From Gnetum montanum (taxonomy: Eukaryota > Streptophyta > Gnetopsida > Gnetales > Gnetaceae), in assembly GCA_015680685.1 (NCBI GenBank), contig MNCI01017582.1, positions 292,186 through 356,185 of the forward strand: 64,000 bases of DNA, given 5' to 3'. The notes below the pieces were generated by a model. It did no database searches. It worked only from the letters and a program-made list of their open reading frames with translations, and was not told the DNA's origin. The position numbers and the translations under genes are program-made. Positions 34,990 to 47,033 of this stretch are shown here, piece after piece. Each line of letters starts with the position of its first letter. The stretch's first letter is position 1.

Positions 34990-35325
34990 ATCCTCAACTA
35001 GATCATAAGTCTTGTGTTCATCTTTAGCTTCTTGATGAGGTGAAGTTCTTGTAAGTATAGAAGGTAGGTTTGATCATTGTGGAGTGTTTGCTTGAGATGG
35101 CCTAGTTTCAGTATTTATGTTACTTTGACTAGGAGGCCTTCTGTTTGGAGGAGTGTAAGGATCATTTCTAGTTTGTTGTTGTGTGTTGTTTATGATGTCA
35201 CTAAGTTTATGGTAACGAGAATTATGCAGGTTGGGGTTGTTTACCATAACTTGCTCCAATGAGGAGACCTTTTTATTTTTTGTTTCACAAGATACATTAA
35301 GAACCATAATAGGAGGTTTTCCATT

Positions 35326-36303
35326 TTATTGACCTCGGGTGTTGTTGCCATATAATGCTAAAAACTGGGGACAAGTCTTCTTAGAATGTTGCCTAATGTT
35401 ATGGAGGTGACAATAATTATCATTGATTGATGAACTAGGCTTTTCTAGTTGTATAGGACCCTTGTTGTTGTTTCTCTTTAATTCAACTACTTCATTTGAA
35501 AGTTTTTGAAGTAAAGTTAATATCTGGGTCATTTGATGTTGAGCTTGAGTTGTGGGTTCAATAGGATTAGGTACCTTGTTTGGGTTTATGATAGACTGAA
35601 TTAAGGCCTTTGATTGATCCTCATTCAAACCAATGTTAGATGGTAGGAATGGAGAAGATGTGGGACCTTGAAAATAGCTATTTGTGGGTTGAGTCATTTG
35701 AAGGGGAACGAGAGTTTGGAACATAGTGTTGGTCATTGGGAAAGTTGGTAGAGGTATAGGACTATGTTGCATAAGATTGCTAATACTCATCATTCTGAAT
35801 TGAGTTTGAATATTGTTCATAAGGGTGATTTGTTCTAACTCCACAGCTTTGGCCATTGCTCTGTGTATTTCTATTATGTTAGAGTCTGATTTGATGGGAT
35901 AAGCAAAGAATGGGTTGATGGCAGAGAGGTAAAAGTTGAGGATACCATCGGATTCTAGACGCATCTCACTTAGCACATAGGTAAGCTGGTGAATAAATCT
36001 TAGATTGTAGTCCCTAACATTTTCCCTAGGTAGCTTTCTTAAGTTGGTGAAGTTGCTTAATGTGATTGTAGGGCTCATAAATTTGTCAAATTGGATCAAA
36101 AACTTATTTTTGAACTCCTGCCATGAGTCAATGGAAGCATTGGGGAGCACCAAAAACCATTGAGGTGCTTTGGTTCTGAATGTTCTCAGAAACACTCTAC
36201 ATGCCACATCATTTTGGACAATGTTGTGGATCCCAAGTAAGGTTTCAAAACATTGTACATGTTGGCCGGCATCACTAGTAGGGTTTGTGGGATTATAGAA
36301 CAA
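35326..36303 (-). CDS. gag of family C, 325 codons open
   Basis: This is the longest open frame of the window. The Retrotrans_gag core is in the first 130 residues (VACRVFLRTFRTKAPQWF, SWQEFKNKFLIQFDKF, LRKLPRENVRDYNLRFIHQ). A Pro/Met/Gln-rich middle follows, then YCHLHNIRQHSKKTCPQF near residue 300. There C-x2-H-x4-H-x4-C replaces the standard C-x2-C-x4-H-x4-C, a form I know from Tat/Athila-type elements. The true N-terminus lies further upstream, since homologous residues continue past a stop at about 36315. It is open but part of a deleted element. Confidence 0.72.
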   Translation of the reverse strand: MFYNPTNPTSDAGQHVQCFETLLGIHNIVQNDVACRVFLRTFRTKAPQWFLVLPNASIDSWQEFKNKFLIQFDKFMSPTITLSNFTNLRKLPRENVRDYNLRFIHQLTYVLSEMRLESDGILNFYLSAINPFFAYPIKSDSNIIEIHRAMAKAVELEQITLMNNIQTQFRMMSISNLMQHSPIPLPTFPMTNTMFQTLVPLQMTQPTNSYFQGPTSSPFLPSNIGLNEDQSKALIQSIINPNKVPNPIEPTTQAQHQMTQILTLLQKLSNEVVELKRNNNKGPIQLEKPSSSINDNYCHLHNIRQHSKKTCPQFLALYGNNTRGQ

Positions 36304-36369
36304 ATTTATGTTCTAGAATGACTTTAGGATTTCATGGTAGTTGGTAAAGTTAAAGGGTTACTGATCAAG

Positions 36370-36519
36370 GAAGCTTGGGTTCTCTTAGAAATAAAACTTG
36401 GAAAACATGAAGTTTGTTGTTTTCTTAATGCAAAGAAACCTGTGGAAGCTTGGGTTCTCTTAGAAATAAAACTTGGAAAACATGAAGTTTGTTGTTTTCT
36501 TAATGCAAAGAAACCTGTG
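36370..36519. repeat. Perfect 75-bp tandem duplication
   Basis: Copies 36370-36444 and 36445-36519 are identical. The unit is 25 codons long and stays open in the plus frame at 36334-36597 (repeat EAWVLLEIKLGKHEVCCFLN) and in one minus frame. It begins right where the family C gag breaks off and lies 114 bases upstream of the peptide gene start. No function is recognised. Confidence 0.9.
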
Positions 36520-36632
36520 ACTGGTTGGTTAGAAGTAGATGGTATTTCACTCCCTGCCCATAAATTGGAAAGCTCGGGTAACGAGATGTCTGCGTAGGCA
36601 CCTAGCAATAAGAGGAGGGGACGGGGTTAAAC

Positions 36633-37899
36633 ATGGCCGCTAGGGACGGGGTTATCCTGATGGCGCTGCTGATGGCTTTTTCTCTGTTTCAATATATGGC
36701 CTTCGCTGACGAAAATCGAAGCATCAATGCCCGTAGGTTTTGCATCTTCTGAAATCTGAGGTTTTGTTGGAATTCTTTAATAAGTGCACAGAAATGTTTA
36801 AGTTCGCTGTACCTTTACATTAAGTTAGGTTACGCTTTGCGTTTTATGTGAAAACTGAAAAGGAGCGGATCGGATTTTTCTCAGGCAGATCGGCAGATTG
36901 CATTTGAGTACATCGCAAAATTGGGTTTTGGTTTGTAGTGTCTACACGATGGTTTAAGTAAACAATTGGGGCGTAAAATCCGCGTGAGTATTGCAGGACG
37001 GAAGGGTATTTGCGCTATTTGCTGTTTTGGAAGATTTTTTATTCATGAGTTTTTTCCAGGAAGTTGTTACGATCCTTAAAAACCACAAGTTTGAAAACGG
37101 GAAATGATACGAGGATGCAGGGTTCACGGCTGTGTGTCAAAATTTTGAAATGAAATGAAGTGAAATAAAGCTTTATTATATTCTATAAGATCTACTGGTT
37201 TCAAAAATAAATGATATAGGTGTTTTGCTATAATATTATAACATTGTCTTAGTCACAGTATCTTATCATCTTTATTAGATCTAATATGATCTTTATTAGA
37301 TGTAATATGATGTAAATAAAAGTAACTCTTGGATTTTTAAAAACTTTAAGGTGAAAAACTGAAAATCTAATTAACTAACTAATTTATATTGTTCCTCAGA
37401 TGACGAGCGACTTGGTATTTGTTATGTTTCTGAGAAACATATCCTGCAAGTGACAAATTCATAGGTCAAGTGATTGACTGTACACCAAGATCTTTATTTT
37501 TTGGTAGAATCCCATGCCAGCATCTTAGAGCCAACGAGGATTCGATCATTGAGCCAGTTAGGTGGTACTAACTACTAATTGGTGGTACTAACTAGCAATT
37601 AGGTGGGACTAACTACCGGCGTCACGGGGTAAAAGCTAGTGGCACTAACCCAGTTCTCTGTTTCAGTCAAAGAAAGGGCTAAAATTGAATTTTGTGAAAT
37701 AAATGCTAACTTCGTCTTTGTATGATTTTATTTAACAGAACCCAGCGAAAATGGAAACACGAGTAGTTACCACGCCAGCGGTGGCGATGGCCACAAGCAA
37801 CAGCAGCTCCAGGCCAGCCATGACAGACCAACTGACTACGACGGAGACTGCTACGGAGACGGAGACGACTGCTACAGCTATGGCACACCAACTCCATAA
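36633..37899 (+). CDS. Two-exon gene for an 86-residue secreted peptide precursor
   Basis: Exon 1 is 36633-36732, intron 36733-37738 (GT at 36733, AG at 37737-37738, branch-like TGCTAAC near 37704), exon 2 37739-37899 with TAA. The joined frame is open, with a phase-1 intron. Residues 1-25 form a signal peptide (VILMALLMAFSLFQYMAFA). The middle is Ser/Gly/Gln/His-rich. The C-terminus is acidic with DYDGDCYGDGDDCYSYG: two Cys six residues apart and Tyr next to Asp, a context suited to Tyr sulfation. The start has a good plant context (AAACATGGC). Poly(A)-type AATAAA is at 37951. There are no stops, and CpG is retained, unlike all neighbours. The Cys pair recalls phytosulfokine precursors, but no YIYTQ pentapeptide is seen, so the family is unknown. 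Confidence 0.7.
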
Positions 37900-38879
37900 T
37901 GAAATTGAAGGCTTTTCAAGTCGAACCACGGATTCATACACTTCCATGTTAATAAATTGCCTTCGATTTACTTTTCCACTCCTTTTTTCCTCTGTTAGCT
38001 TCCTCTGTTCGATGGATTTTGCATGAATCTCTCTCTATTAGCTAAATATAAGATCTGCATCCCCTATTTGCTACATATTACATTTTCACAATATATCTGG
38101 ATTGTGCTCGCTTATGTTCTTAATATCTTTTAAACGTTGGGATTTCACGGTTCACTATGCTACAAGGTGAAAGAAAACTTTCCGCTTGGACTGTTATGCC
38201 CCAACAAGAATCTCGTTATCTTTTACAACGCAAAGACAAAGGTGCCGTATGTTTAAGACAAAGGTGCTTGTGTTTTATACATAATATATAATGGTAAGGG
38301 ATATTTAAAGCAAATAAAAATTAAATAATGAAGTGTTAGTTTACTTCAAACCTGGTGAACAATGCTGAGTTAAATATTGTTAACAAAGGGCCAATACTAA
38401 AGCTCTAGTGATTTGGATGATTCTAATCCTAAAGTAAAATGATGTAGCAAAGGTGATGCTTCCTTTCTAAGGTGGTATGGGCATGTATGACATAATGGAT
38501 GCCTCTTAAGTATAACATATAATTGTATGTTGGACAAATGGTTGTGATGTGTTTGTGTTCATATTAAGGATGTGGTTGCCATGCCTTGGTGGAACATCAT
38601 CTCATTATGTGTTCACATGATTCCTTGATTAACGCTATGAAATGATGAATGTTATGTGATTATACTTGATGAAGTATTATATATCTTAAGGCTAAGATAA
38701 TGCTCTATTGTGAAACACTAACATTACCCTTGTCTTGGGATTGATGAAGGTTGTCTACATTAGCTATGATATTGTCCCTTTGATGCAAAACCACATTAAT
38801 GAAAGCATAGTGGCAATAAATATTTTGTGGATGTTAACAAACTAGGCAACAAAAAAATTTATGTTTAATATTGAATGCC
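37900..38879. other. 3' flank of the peptide gene, no gene recognised
   Basis: A poly(A)-type AATAAA at 37951-37956 fits the end of the gene at 36633. After about 38030 the sequence is AT-rich with no reading frame or element motif I can name. Confidence 0.5.
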
Positions 38880-40442
38880 TTTAGCATGTTTTTCAACTCC
38901 CGTAGTCCACCATTCTTTTATCTAAGGCCTCTAATATCTCTCTTTGATCTTTACATTTGGCCTTGAGGACCTCAAGCTCCATGTTGGTGACTTGCCACTT
39001 TTATTTTGCCTTACAATGACATTTGTGCTTATTTTTATATAATAGATATAAGCTAGCAACTTATTTTTCCAACTTTGATTAGGGTCAACTAGTAATTAAC
39101 ATTGCTAAATTGGTATATCAAAGATTGACAAGCTCAACATACTCTATCATCTCCTTAATTTGTAGCTCCTTTATTCTAATTTCTACTTGATCATAAGCAT
39201 TGATGCCATCAAATATTGGTTTCGAAGTATTGCCTTAACACTAGTAGAGGCATTAGTTAACCTCCTCTTTAGCTAATCAAATTTTTTTTACATTAATCTC
39301 TTTTTGCATGCTTACCTATTCCATCAATGATTCTTAATATTTTCATACTTTAAGGCTTCATTTTTCTAGGTAACAAGCTCAATGGCTAAATTTTTTCCTC
39401 CTCCATAGAGAGATTCCTATTCTCTGCTACTAACCTATGTGCATTCGTGTTTACTTTGGCTAACTACTCCTAGAAGTACTTGAGGCATTCTTTTGTTTGT
39501 TCTCTTTGTTTTTTTACCTTTACTAACCTCATGTTCTCCTTGGCTAACTCTCAATTTTCTTTTATGTACCATGGCAAAATCCTTGCTTATTTTATTTAGC
39601 ATTACCTTAGTTAAGGATGCATTCTAGGTTTCTTTCTTCTTCTTCATTTCCAGTTAGTGTTGTTTAGTGTTGAATTTCTTGAAGGTCTCATCCCTAGTAA
39701 GGCTTGGTTGATGAAGAGCTAGGTTTGATAAGCAAGCTCTGAATTGCATGAATTTAGCTATTAATTTTTGATTGAATGATATAGCTTTCAAAAAGTGCTG
39801 AATAGATTGATGTAATGTCTTTCAAAATACCAAAGACATTAGGAATCATTGGCCTAGCACTTACTAGTCTTTCCAACATCTCTTTGTGTTGTGCCATATT
39901 TATCCCTCTTGATTTGGTTCCTATAAACATCTGGACATATGCCATAGTGGCAAATTATGGGATCAATGCTTTGGTAACCTTTAGTTCTTCATCAATTTGA
40001 TTTGCTACCATTTCCATAGTCATTTCTTTCCCTTTATGTGACATGATCACCACTATGGCTCCATCTCCTCTCTTCCAACATTGTAGAAAAGGTTGCATCA
40101 TTGCTTGAGATTTTAAGCATTTACTTGAATGATAGGTATACTGTAACTCCACCTATGGTAGGGTTCACTTGAACAATGACTTAGCTTCGTTTTATAGAGA
40201 AGAGATTGGATAGATCGTCCTACTACCAGCTAACTATTTGAGCAACTTCATTAAGATCATTTATAATAGGATGATAATCTTCAAAACTATAGCAAATTCT
40301 TAATGAGATTCCCTTGGTTCTTCAATTCTTACTCCAAAACATAGTATTTCCTTAACTAGTAGAGGTGATACTTCCTCTTGAATCCTTAGTGATGGCTTCT
40401 CCTTCATCATCTCTTATCATGACACTATTGTGGCTCTACGGA
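38880..40442 (-). pseudogene. Diverged ORF2-like relative of family A (A')
   Basis: Minus-strand readings follow ORF2 in order: SNLFSIKRS-type start, then RGDGAIVVIMSHKGKEMT (compare EGATVVVMQHQ), MFIGTKSRGINMAQHKEMLE (compare GTSMTPTEHEDVL), IPNVFGILKDITSI (compare FDIPQDVTEIQ). A coiled-coil part ends with LQIKEMIEYVELVNL and YTNLAMLI (compare LQIQDLTKYMELANLWYANLAMLI). The N-terminal domain is not seen. Stops and shifts are frequent. The degree of change is far greater than between A1 and A4, so it is an old copy or a different subfamily. Confidence 0.65.
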
Positions 40443-40943
40443 GAACATAATTGAAGTAACAGACAATTCATAGAATCAACATTGAATCAAACTTAAATTG
40501 GAATTATAAAATTAGCTAAAATCTCTAAGATATGAAAATTAATCATCAATTTTCTTCTCTAAATCTTCGTCATCGCAACTACATAATCACCTAAAAATAA
40601 TAGAAAATTAAGGGAATTAGTTCCAAGATTGAGTAGGATAAACCAACTAGTAAAATACTCCCTCATGAGTTTGGTTAGAGGCAGTAGGTAGCTAGATTGT
40701 CAATAACATGAGATAATTACAAAAAAATGTTATTTAGAACAAAGCAAACACAAAACTAAATAAATAATGATAATGAGTCAATTTAACAATTAGTTATAAA
40801 CTAAAAATTTCACCACCACCCTTAATCCAACCAATGAATAAATGAATTTGTCAATGATGGTGAGTCTAAAACACCAAATTTGTCATATGATTGGTGAGTA
40901 GAAACACATATATAAATGATTAGTCGATGAGTTTGAAACCCAT
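40443..40943. repeat. Repeat D, copy D2, first part
   Basis: It matches 11830-12330 in order (GAATCAAACTCTAATTGAAA, then AAGTAGGATAAACCAACTAG and TACTCCCT). It is cut at 40943 by A3 and resumes at 49497. No gene. Confidence 0.75.
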
Positions 40944-41790
40944 TGATGAGTGGCGAGGTACCCCTACACTCAACCATATGAATACGAACATTTCACGCAT
41001 GATCCGATTGAACTCTGCAGATAGACTAGTTGTGGTATCTAGATGGTTACTTGTAGATCGCAGTTCGTTGTCTTCCCACCTGGACTAGTATTAGCTTTGT
41101 CATGTATGGTTTAGTCCAAAGTGAGGTGTTTGATGTGTTCCTACACTAATGCTACTCCTGGGTATGATGGTAAATAATTCAACTAAGCTAGGAGAGAGGA
41201 TGAGAGAGAATCTAAACTAGCCTAAGTGTGATGAGCATCCATTCCTTAATCATCCATACACATCTTGGACCTCGTGCATGACTATTGCTAGGATTACCAA
41301 GCGCATGGCCTAGGTATGCTACTGGGTTACCAAGTAGTCACACTTAAATGCTCGTGATTAAGTCATACTCATTCTGTGTTACTAGGAGATAAGAGTAGAG
41401 AGATATTAACTAAGAAACAATAAATAACAATAAAAATTAAATAATTAAGCTAAGTGGATGCTGCAATGATGAAGTAATCTCGATCTTTATTGCTGGTCAT
41501 GTGTGTGTCCAAGTACGTCACACTTGAATAAGGATGCCATACAATTACAATCACCACATTGTGGGCATGCATTGGGAGAAAAAAGGGTTGAGAGGAAGAA
41601 CTAAAAAAACTTAAACTTTTAAAACTTAAAACTTCAAAAAACTGAAAACTTCCAAAAAAGACTCTCTACCAAATATGCCTACCTCTTATTTATAGATGAG
41701 GAGATAGGCTGCGATATCGCGTCCAAGCTATGATATCGTGTACACAATATCATGGGTGTGATATCGTAGCCAACAATTCATGACTCATCA
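40944..41790 (-). repeat. 3' LTR of A3
   Basis: On the minus strand it starts TGATGAGTCATGAATTG and ends CGCCACTCATCA. The GATATC/GATATT array is at 41770-41714 and TATAAATA at 41704-41697. It faces the 3' polypurine tract at 41791-41805. Confidence 0.9.
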
Positions 41791-41982
41791 TACCCCCACG
41801 ACTGAATGAAAATTCATCCTCGAGTTAAAGTGAGAACAAGCTCCATTGATTACATAGTGGATAGGTATGGGATCATTGACTGATGAGAATGGATTCATGC
41901 TGCAGTGTGGAATCAGAAAAAAATTGAGACACAATATGAAGAATGAAAAATAAAATCCTATAGCTACAAAATTGGGTGCAAC

Positions 41983-44779
41983 TCATGTAGTTCCTAGTGG
42001 CGGTGGCTCCTCCATGGGTGCCTTTCCCTTGTCTTGTGCTCTAGGTCTTGGGATTTTATGGCCTTGAAGTATGGCTTGGAGTTTCTCCTCTTTAGTTCAG
42101 GGATCCTATGCCATCCATGCTAATGTTATGATGTTTGATGGAGTTGACACTTCCCATGGGCACGGTAGTTGTGGAAATATTTTATTTGCTTTGACATACC
42201 AAGACGCAAACACTCGCTGTTCCTCCTTGTAAGCTCTAGCTTTGTCTCTGTATTCCTAAAAATCTGTGAGATGTCAAGCTAAGTCTATTGTGACACCTTT
42301 CTACCCCTGGTAGCTTGCTTTAACCACCTCAAGTTCAGAATTTGCAACCTCCAATTTTTGCAATAATTTCTTGCGTTCTAGAAATTTTGTTTCATATTTG
42401 ACGTAGGTGGTGGCTACCTATTGCTCAAGCTCTATTCTCAGGTGCCCTATTGTTAACATGGAAAGGTTGGCATACCATAGGTTTGCCAACTCCATGTATT
42501 CTGTAAGGTCCTAGATCTGCAGGTCCTGATTCTTAACTTTTGCCTGGTGGAAAAATGTATATGTGTCCAATATGGCCCGCCAGTCAGTGTTTTGAGCATT
42601 GAGAGTGTTGATGTGGGCCTTGGCCATATAGATCTCCTTCTCGATAATTTGTTTATACATCCCCATTTGGTCTTGAAAATGCTCCTTCAGTTTCTCATGT
42701 TGTTTAGCCTCATTCTTCCAAGCACTTATTTCAATGGCCATCTTCTAATAGATAGCGCGTACCTCCTCCATCGAGAGGGTTCGATTTTCACTGGCTAAAT
42801 GGTTCATGTCTTGGTTGACCTTGATTAGTTGTTCTCACAACTATTGAAAATGTTCTTCAAGAATATTATTTTGTTTCTCCACTGTGGTCAACCGAAGGTT
42901 GTCAGCAACAAGTTGTTTGTTCTCCTCTTGTAAGGCTTTGAGTGCCTTGGTGTGTGCATAAGTTTGCGCTTATGCCGTAGAGGCATCCCAAATAGCTGTC
43001 TCTTTTTCTTCTGCCACCATTTTATTCTCTGTCAATAGTTTAGTAAGTTTCTCAATTTTGAAAGTGTCCAACTAGTTTGCGGGAATGAATTGAGAAGGAT
43101 CCTGCTGTGCTGCTTGCAGGGTCACGAGCCTTTCTTGCAATCTTTGCACTTTTGCTTCAGCATGCTCGACCCTCATCTCTGTCAAGACTAGCTTTCCTTT
43201 GGTGGAAATGAGGTCTGATTGTATTTCTGTAACATCCTATGGGATGTCAAACAAGGATGTCATTACCTATCCTATCTATAGCAATCAGTCAAGTACGTCC
43301 TCATGTTCTACAAGAGTCATTGAGGTACCAGCTAGAGTTTGAGCATCCCATGCTCTTGTAAGATCTGCTAGTGACACAACAGGTACATTGAATGATTCTT
43401 TAATGTGATCTGTGATCACTTCTGTGGCTCTTGCTACATCTTGGTGCTGCATGACCACCATCGTGGCCCCTTCACTAGTTTCTAACTGCACTTGAAAGGA
43501 TGCAGTGTTACCTAAGATCTATTGTGACCAAGTGCTCTCTCCTCCTCTTGTCTGAATGGACACTTCACCCCACATGTGATCTATAGAAACTGTAGGTTAT
43601 ACAGCATCATCGATGATGCAGAAGATATTTGCATCATCATGACTTCCCCAACTGACCATCTCAGTGATGGCCTTGAGATGGCTCATCGACGATTTGTAAT
43701 CTTGTGGCAGTGGCAGTGTTTGATCCTACTAGCCTATGCTAGGCCCTACTTCTTGTTGTTGGCTGGGTCCCATGCTTGGAAGTTGGTTGGGTCCTGCAAG
43801 TTGAGTTGTAGTTGGCCCTGCCATCTATTCTTTTTCTTGTTTCGGCCCCAGCGTCTCACCAGTGATTTTCCTTGCAGCTGGTGGCTTTAGCAATTTGGCA
43901 TAGGAAGCATTTTGGGCTTTTCAGAGGACATCATTAGTGTATCCTCTAATACCAGCATGTTTGCACAGCTTCTTGATAAGACAAGGGAAGGGCAACACAA
44001 ACTTCCCTATCTTCTATTCTTCAAACTGCCTCAGGATCTCCGTAAAATATAGATGAGGTAGGTTAGCATTAACCTTTCCCATCAACACTGCACATCCTCT
44101 TGCCACATATGTTGAAATTATTTTTAAGCCTTTTGTAAGGAAGATGTGATAAGTCCCTATTTTGAAATAAATCCTCTCTTCCATTGTCAACTCTCCAAAC
44201 ATCTTATCTTCCTTGCCATACATCCTTTCTAGCCAAACTCGTCGTGCATCAGGGTTTGAGCGGGTAGACAACTAAGAAACCTTTGGCCCTATATTTGGAA
44301 GGTTTAATACTTTTGAAATGGCTTAAATAGAGAAATCAACAGTCACACCACAAATGTTAACCATGGTGCCTTGTTCTTTGTTGTGCCAAAATTGGTACGT
44401 TTCCCTAAGTACCAGACACCACTTTCAAAGAGGATAGGCCATAATGGGGATCCTTTGAGGTGATCCTTAATGGCCTTTAGAGAAAATTCTATGAAAGGTC
44501 CAAATTTTAATCCACAATCACTGTAGTGAATATGGACCTTTCATGGATGGCTTGAACACAATCTTGGGGCAACATGAGATGCCGTTCCATTTCAGACACT
44601 GCAATAGCTCCTTCTTCTTCCTGCCTTGATTGTACAATAGTTGGGTCTTCTTGGTGGATACTAAATCATTATTCCTCCTGCTCTACATGTTTTCTGGTAG
44701 GAACTTGTTCTTTACCTCTCCTAGGTCATTTGATCCCACCTTGAGCAGGACCTTCCTGTTGTCCATGTTTCAGGGCCAT
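41983..44779 (-). pseudogene. ORF2 of A3
   Basis: The start ATG (44779) gives MALKHGQQEGPAQGG, the counterpart of MASKCGKKEGPAQGG in A4. The domain reading ERIYFKIGTYHIFLTKGLK and GKVNANLPHLYFTEILRQFE lies at 44271-44014; the FPCLIRKL part is at about 43990. SFQVQLETSEGATMVVMQHQ (43500-43440) keeps Gln codons that are stops in A2. The coiled coil covers 43200-42300. It ends in a Pro-rich tail and stop at 41985-41983. Several stops break it. It is unusually useful for seeing which stops in other copies are secondary. Confidence 0.72.
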
Positions 44780-45079
44780 TTGCAATCACATGGAGCCAAT
44801 CGTTAGTAAGGTTGTTATCAAAGTTAGGTTATACCTTGCTGCTTGCCTTAATGAATTTTTTTATCTCTGTGTGAAATTAATTATTAGGAGAGAATGTCCT
44901 CGAAAGATTATAATATTTAGTCCTCTTTGCTTAGGTGGTTTCCAAATCTAGTTTCTTGGTATAACTAAAGAGATGAAATGGTTTTTGGCACATTTATCCT
45001 TAATTTTATAGTTAATTACCCTTGATAATGTCCTTCAGGTGATGAGGAATTTCAAAAAAGTTATTCGCTATTTGGCATG

Positions 45080-45100
45080 TGCCCCTCCCCCATGACTAAG
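45080..45100 (-). promoter_or_regulatory. Central polypurine-tract-like site, A3
   Basis: On the minus strand it reads CTTAGTCATGGGGGAGGGGC, matching A2 and A4. It lies about 300 bases before the ORF2 start. Confidence 0.45.
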
Positions 45101-45259
45101 CTAAAGACTCTGGGTTCAAGTAGGTTTAAATATAATGAAAATCAGAGGACCAGTGAGCGAGTTATGGATATGAAATTAAGGGGCGCCCAATCGCGAGTCG
45201 TAGAGAGAAATTTGAAAGACTTCCCCCACATGAACAGTTGCAAATGATGTTAAGTAGCA

Positions 45260-45322
45260 TAGGGGGGTCATGTATATATATATATTTTTGGGACACGATA
45301 TTGCGTACACAATATCGTGGCC
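45260..45322 (-). promoter_or_regulatory. Internal promoter-like block of A3
   Basis: A near-perfect inverted repeat at 45294-45319 (ACGATATT...AATATCGT around GCGTAC) is followed on the minus strand by an alternating AT run (about 45285-45272). This is the same layout as in A1 and A2. Confidence 0.45.
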
Positions 45323-46295
45323 TATCGATGTTAAGGCACTTATGGAATATACTGAATTTTGAATATTTTTCTGAAATTAACGATGAAAATTAAGGACATC
45401 TAGATGAGTGTTAAAAGGTTCTAGGGTAATTCAACTAGTTCTAAAGGCACAAAAATTATGATGGTGTGGAATTTATCAATAAGGGCCTTAGGTGGTAAGG
45501 GAGAGAAAAAGGCTATGTGATGGTTCATAGGAACATTTGAATCGAAGGGATAGTAATAAGAGAAAGAATATCATTGAAAATATGTTGAGGGTAATAGATA
45601 GTGTGTGGAAGATGTGTTATGAGTGTAAATTACAAAATATTATGCAAGTGGGTCCTCCCCAAAGTAGGTTCCAACCTATAATGCCCTTGCATAACCATAC
45701 CTTAAAATGTCCATAGGTACTAGAAGGGTTAAATGTAATCCACACTGGTTCCACAAAACACACACATGTAAGTATCACTAAAATGAGGTACAAATTCTAC
45801 GCTATACGAGACACAAGCTACAATTATGTGAACAGTGAGATGAGCCGGACTATAGAATGGATTGTAGAGATTGGGACATGAGGTAATTGACTAAGGGCAC
45901 AATGAATCCTGTGTGTAAAGCATGATTAACGTGTTATTAACTCATCATTCCAATATCAGGACCAAGTCCATTCCTCTGATCAGTGACACCGCATTGTTTC
46001 ATTTCTTGATGAGTGACTATGAGAGTACCATAACAACAAGGCGTATGATCACTTGGCATTTTGTTCAAGGGAGAAGTGATTTTTGCTTTGTGGCACTTTC
46101 TTTGTCTCTCCTTTTTTTTTTCGATTGCTGAATCCAGAGAAGCCACCAAACTTTAGGCATGGATGCATGTATTTCCAATGGGACCCCCTAGAATAACATT
46201 GGATTTTTGAGTGCCTTTTGATTACTCTTACTCCCATTTTACATTAGATCTTCAAGGATCTTAGTACAACCACGTTGCGTGATAACTCTCACAGA

Positions 46296-47033
46296 NNNNN
46301 NNNNNNNNNNNNNNNNNNNNNNNNNNNNNNNNNNNNNNNNNNNNNNNNNNNNNNNNNNNNNNNNNNNNNNNNNNNNNNNNNNNNNNNNNNNNNNNNNNNN
46401 NNNNNNNNNNNNNNNNNNNNNNNNNNNNNNNNNNNNNNNNNNNNNNNNNNNNNNNNNNNNNNNNNNNNNNNNNNNNNNNNNNNNNNNNNNNNNNNNNNNN
46501 NNNNNNNNNNNNNNNNNNNNNNNNNNNNNNNNNNNNNNNNNNNNNNNNNNNNNNNNNNNNNNNNNNNNNNNNNNNNNNNNNNNNNNNNNNNNNNNNNNNN
46601 NNNNNNNNNNNNNNNNNNNNNNNNNNNNNNNNNNNNNNNNNNNNNNNNNNNNNNNNNNNNNNNNNNNNNNNNNNNNNNNNNNNNNNNNNNNNNNNNNNNN
46701 NNNNNNNNNNNNNNNNNNNNNNNNNNNNNNNNNNNNNNNNNNNNNNNNNNNNNNNNNNNNNNNNNNNNNNNNNNNNNNNNNNNNNNNNNNNNNNNNNNNN
46801 NNNNNNNNNNNNNNNNNNNNNNNNNNNNNNNNNNNNNNNNNNNNNNNNNNNNNNNNNNNNNNNNNNNNNNNNNNNNNNNNNNNNNNNNNNNNNNNNNNNN
46901 NNNNNNNNNNNNNNNNNNNNNNNNNNNNNNNNNNNNNNNNNNNNNNNNNNNNNNNNNNNNNNNNNNNNNNNNNNNNNNNNNNNNNNNNNNNNNNNNNNNN
47001 NNNNNNNNNNNNNNNNNNNNNNNNNNNNNNNNN
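46296..47033. other. Assembly gap, 738 N
   Basis: The gap falls inside A3 and hides the end of ORF1 and the start of the non-coding middle. By alignment with A2 the missing part corresponds to about 21885-22885. Confidence 0.97.

Larger units (their letters stand above)
33656..36365 (-). mobile_element. Family C: Tat/Athila-like gypsy fragment, minus strand
   Basis: On the minus strand it carries gag (36303-35326), a linker, a protease (34989-34230) and then, with RT, RNase H and most of integrase missing, an integrase C-terminal piece (about 33880-33690: GKFSPIWSSPFQVKDVI, YKVTDVQGYKSP). The knuckle type and the integrase end point to the Tat/Athila side of Ty3/gypsy. No LTRs were identified. 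The left end of gag breaks off near 36365 where unrelated sequence starts. Confidence 0.75.

Noticed and set aside
36633-37899. Peptide gene as a phytosulfokine precursor
   Set aside because: The Cys pair and acidic context are similar, but the YIYTQ pentapeptide is not seen in any frame of exon 2 or just downstream.
37706-37947. Minus-strand open frames of 63 and 71 codons
   Set aside because: They are antisense shadows of exon 2 of the peptide gene, caused by its GC-rich repeated codons.
37751-38026. Plus-strand 91-codon frame METRVVTT...
   Set aside because: It lies in another frame over exon 2, has low-complexity Thr/Glu content, and lacks the signal peptide and splice fit of the chosen frame.
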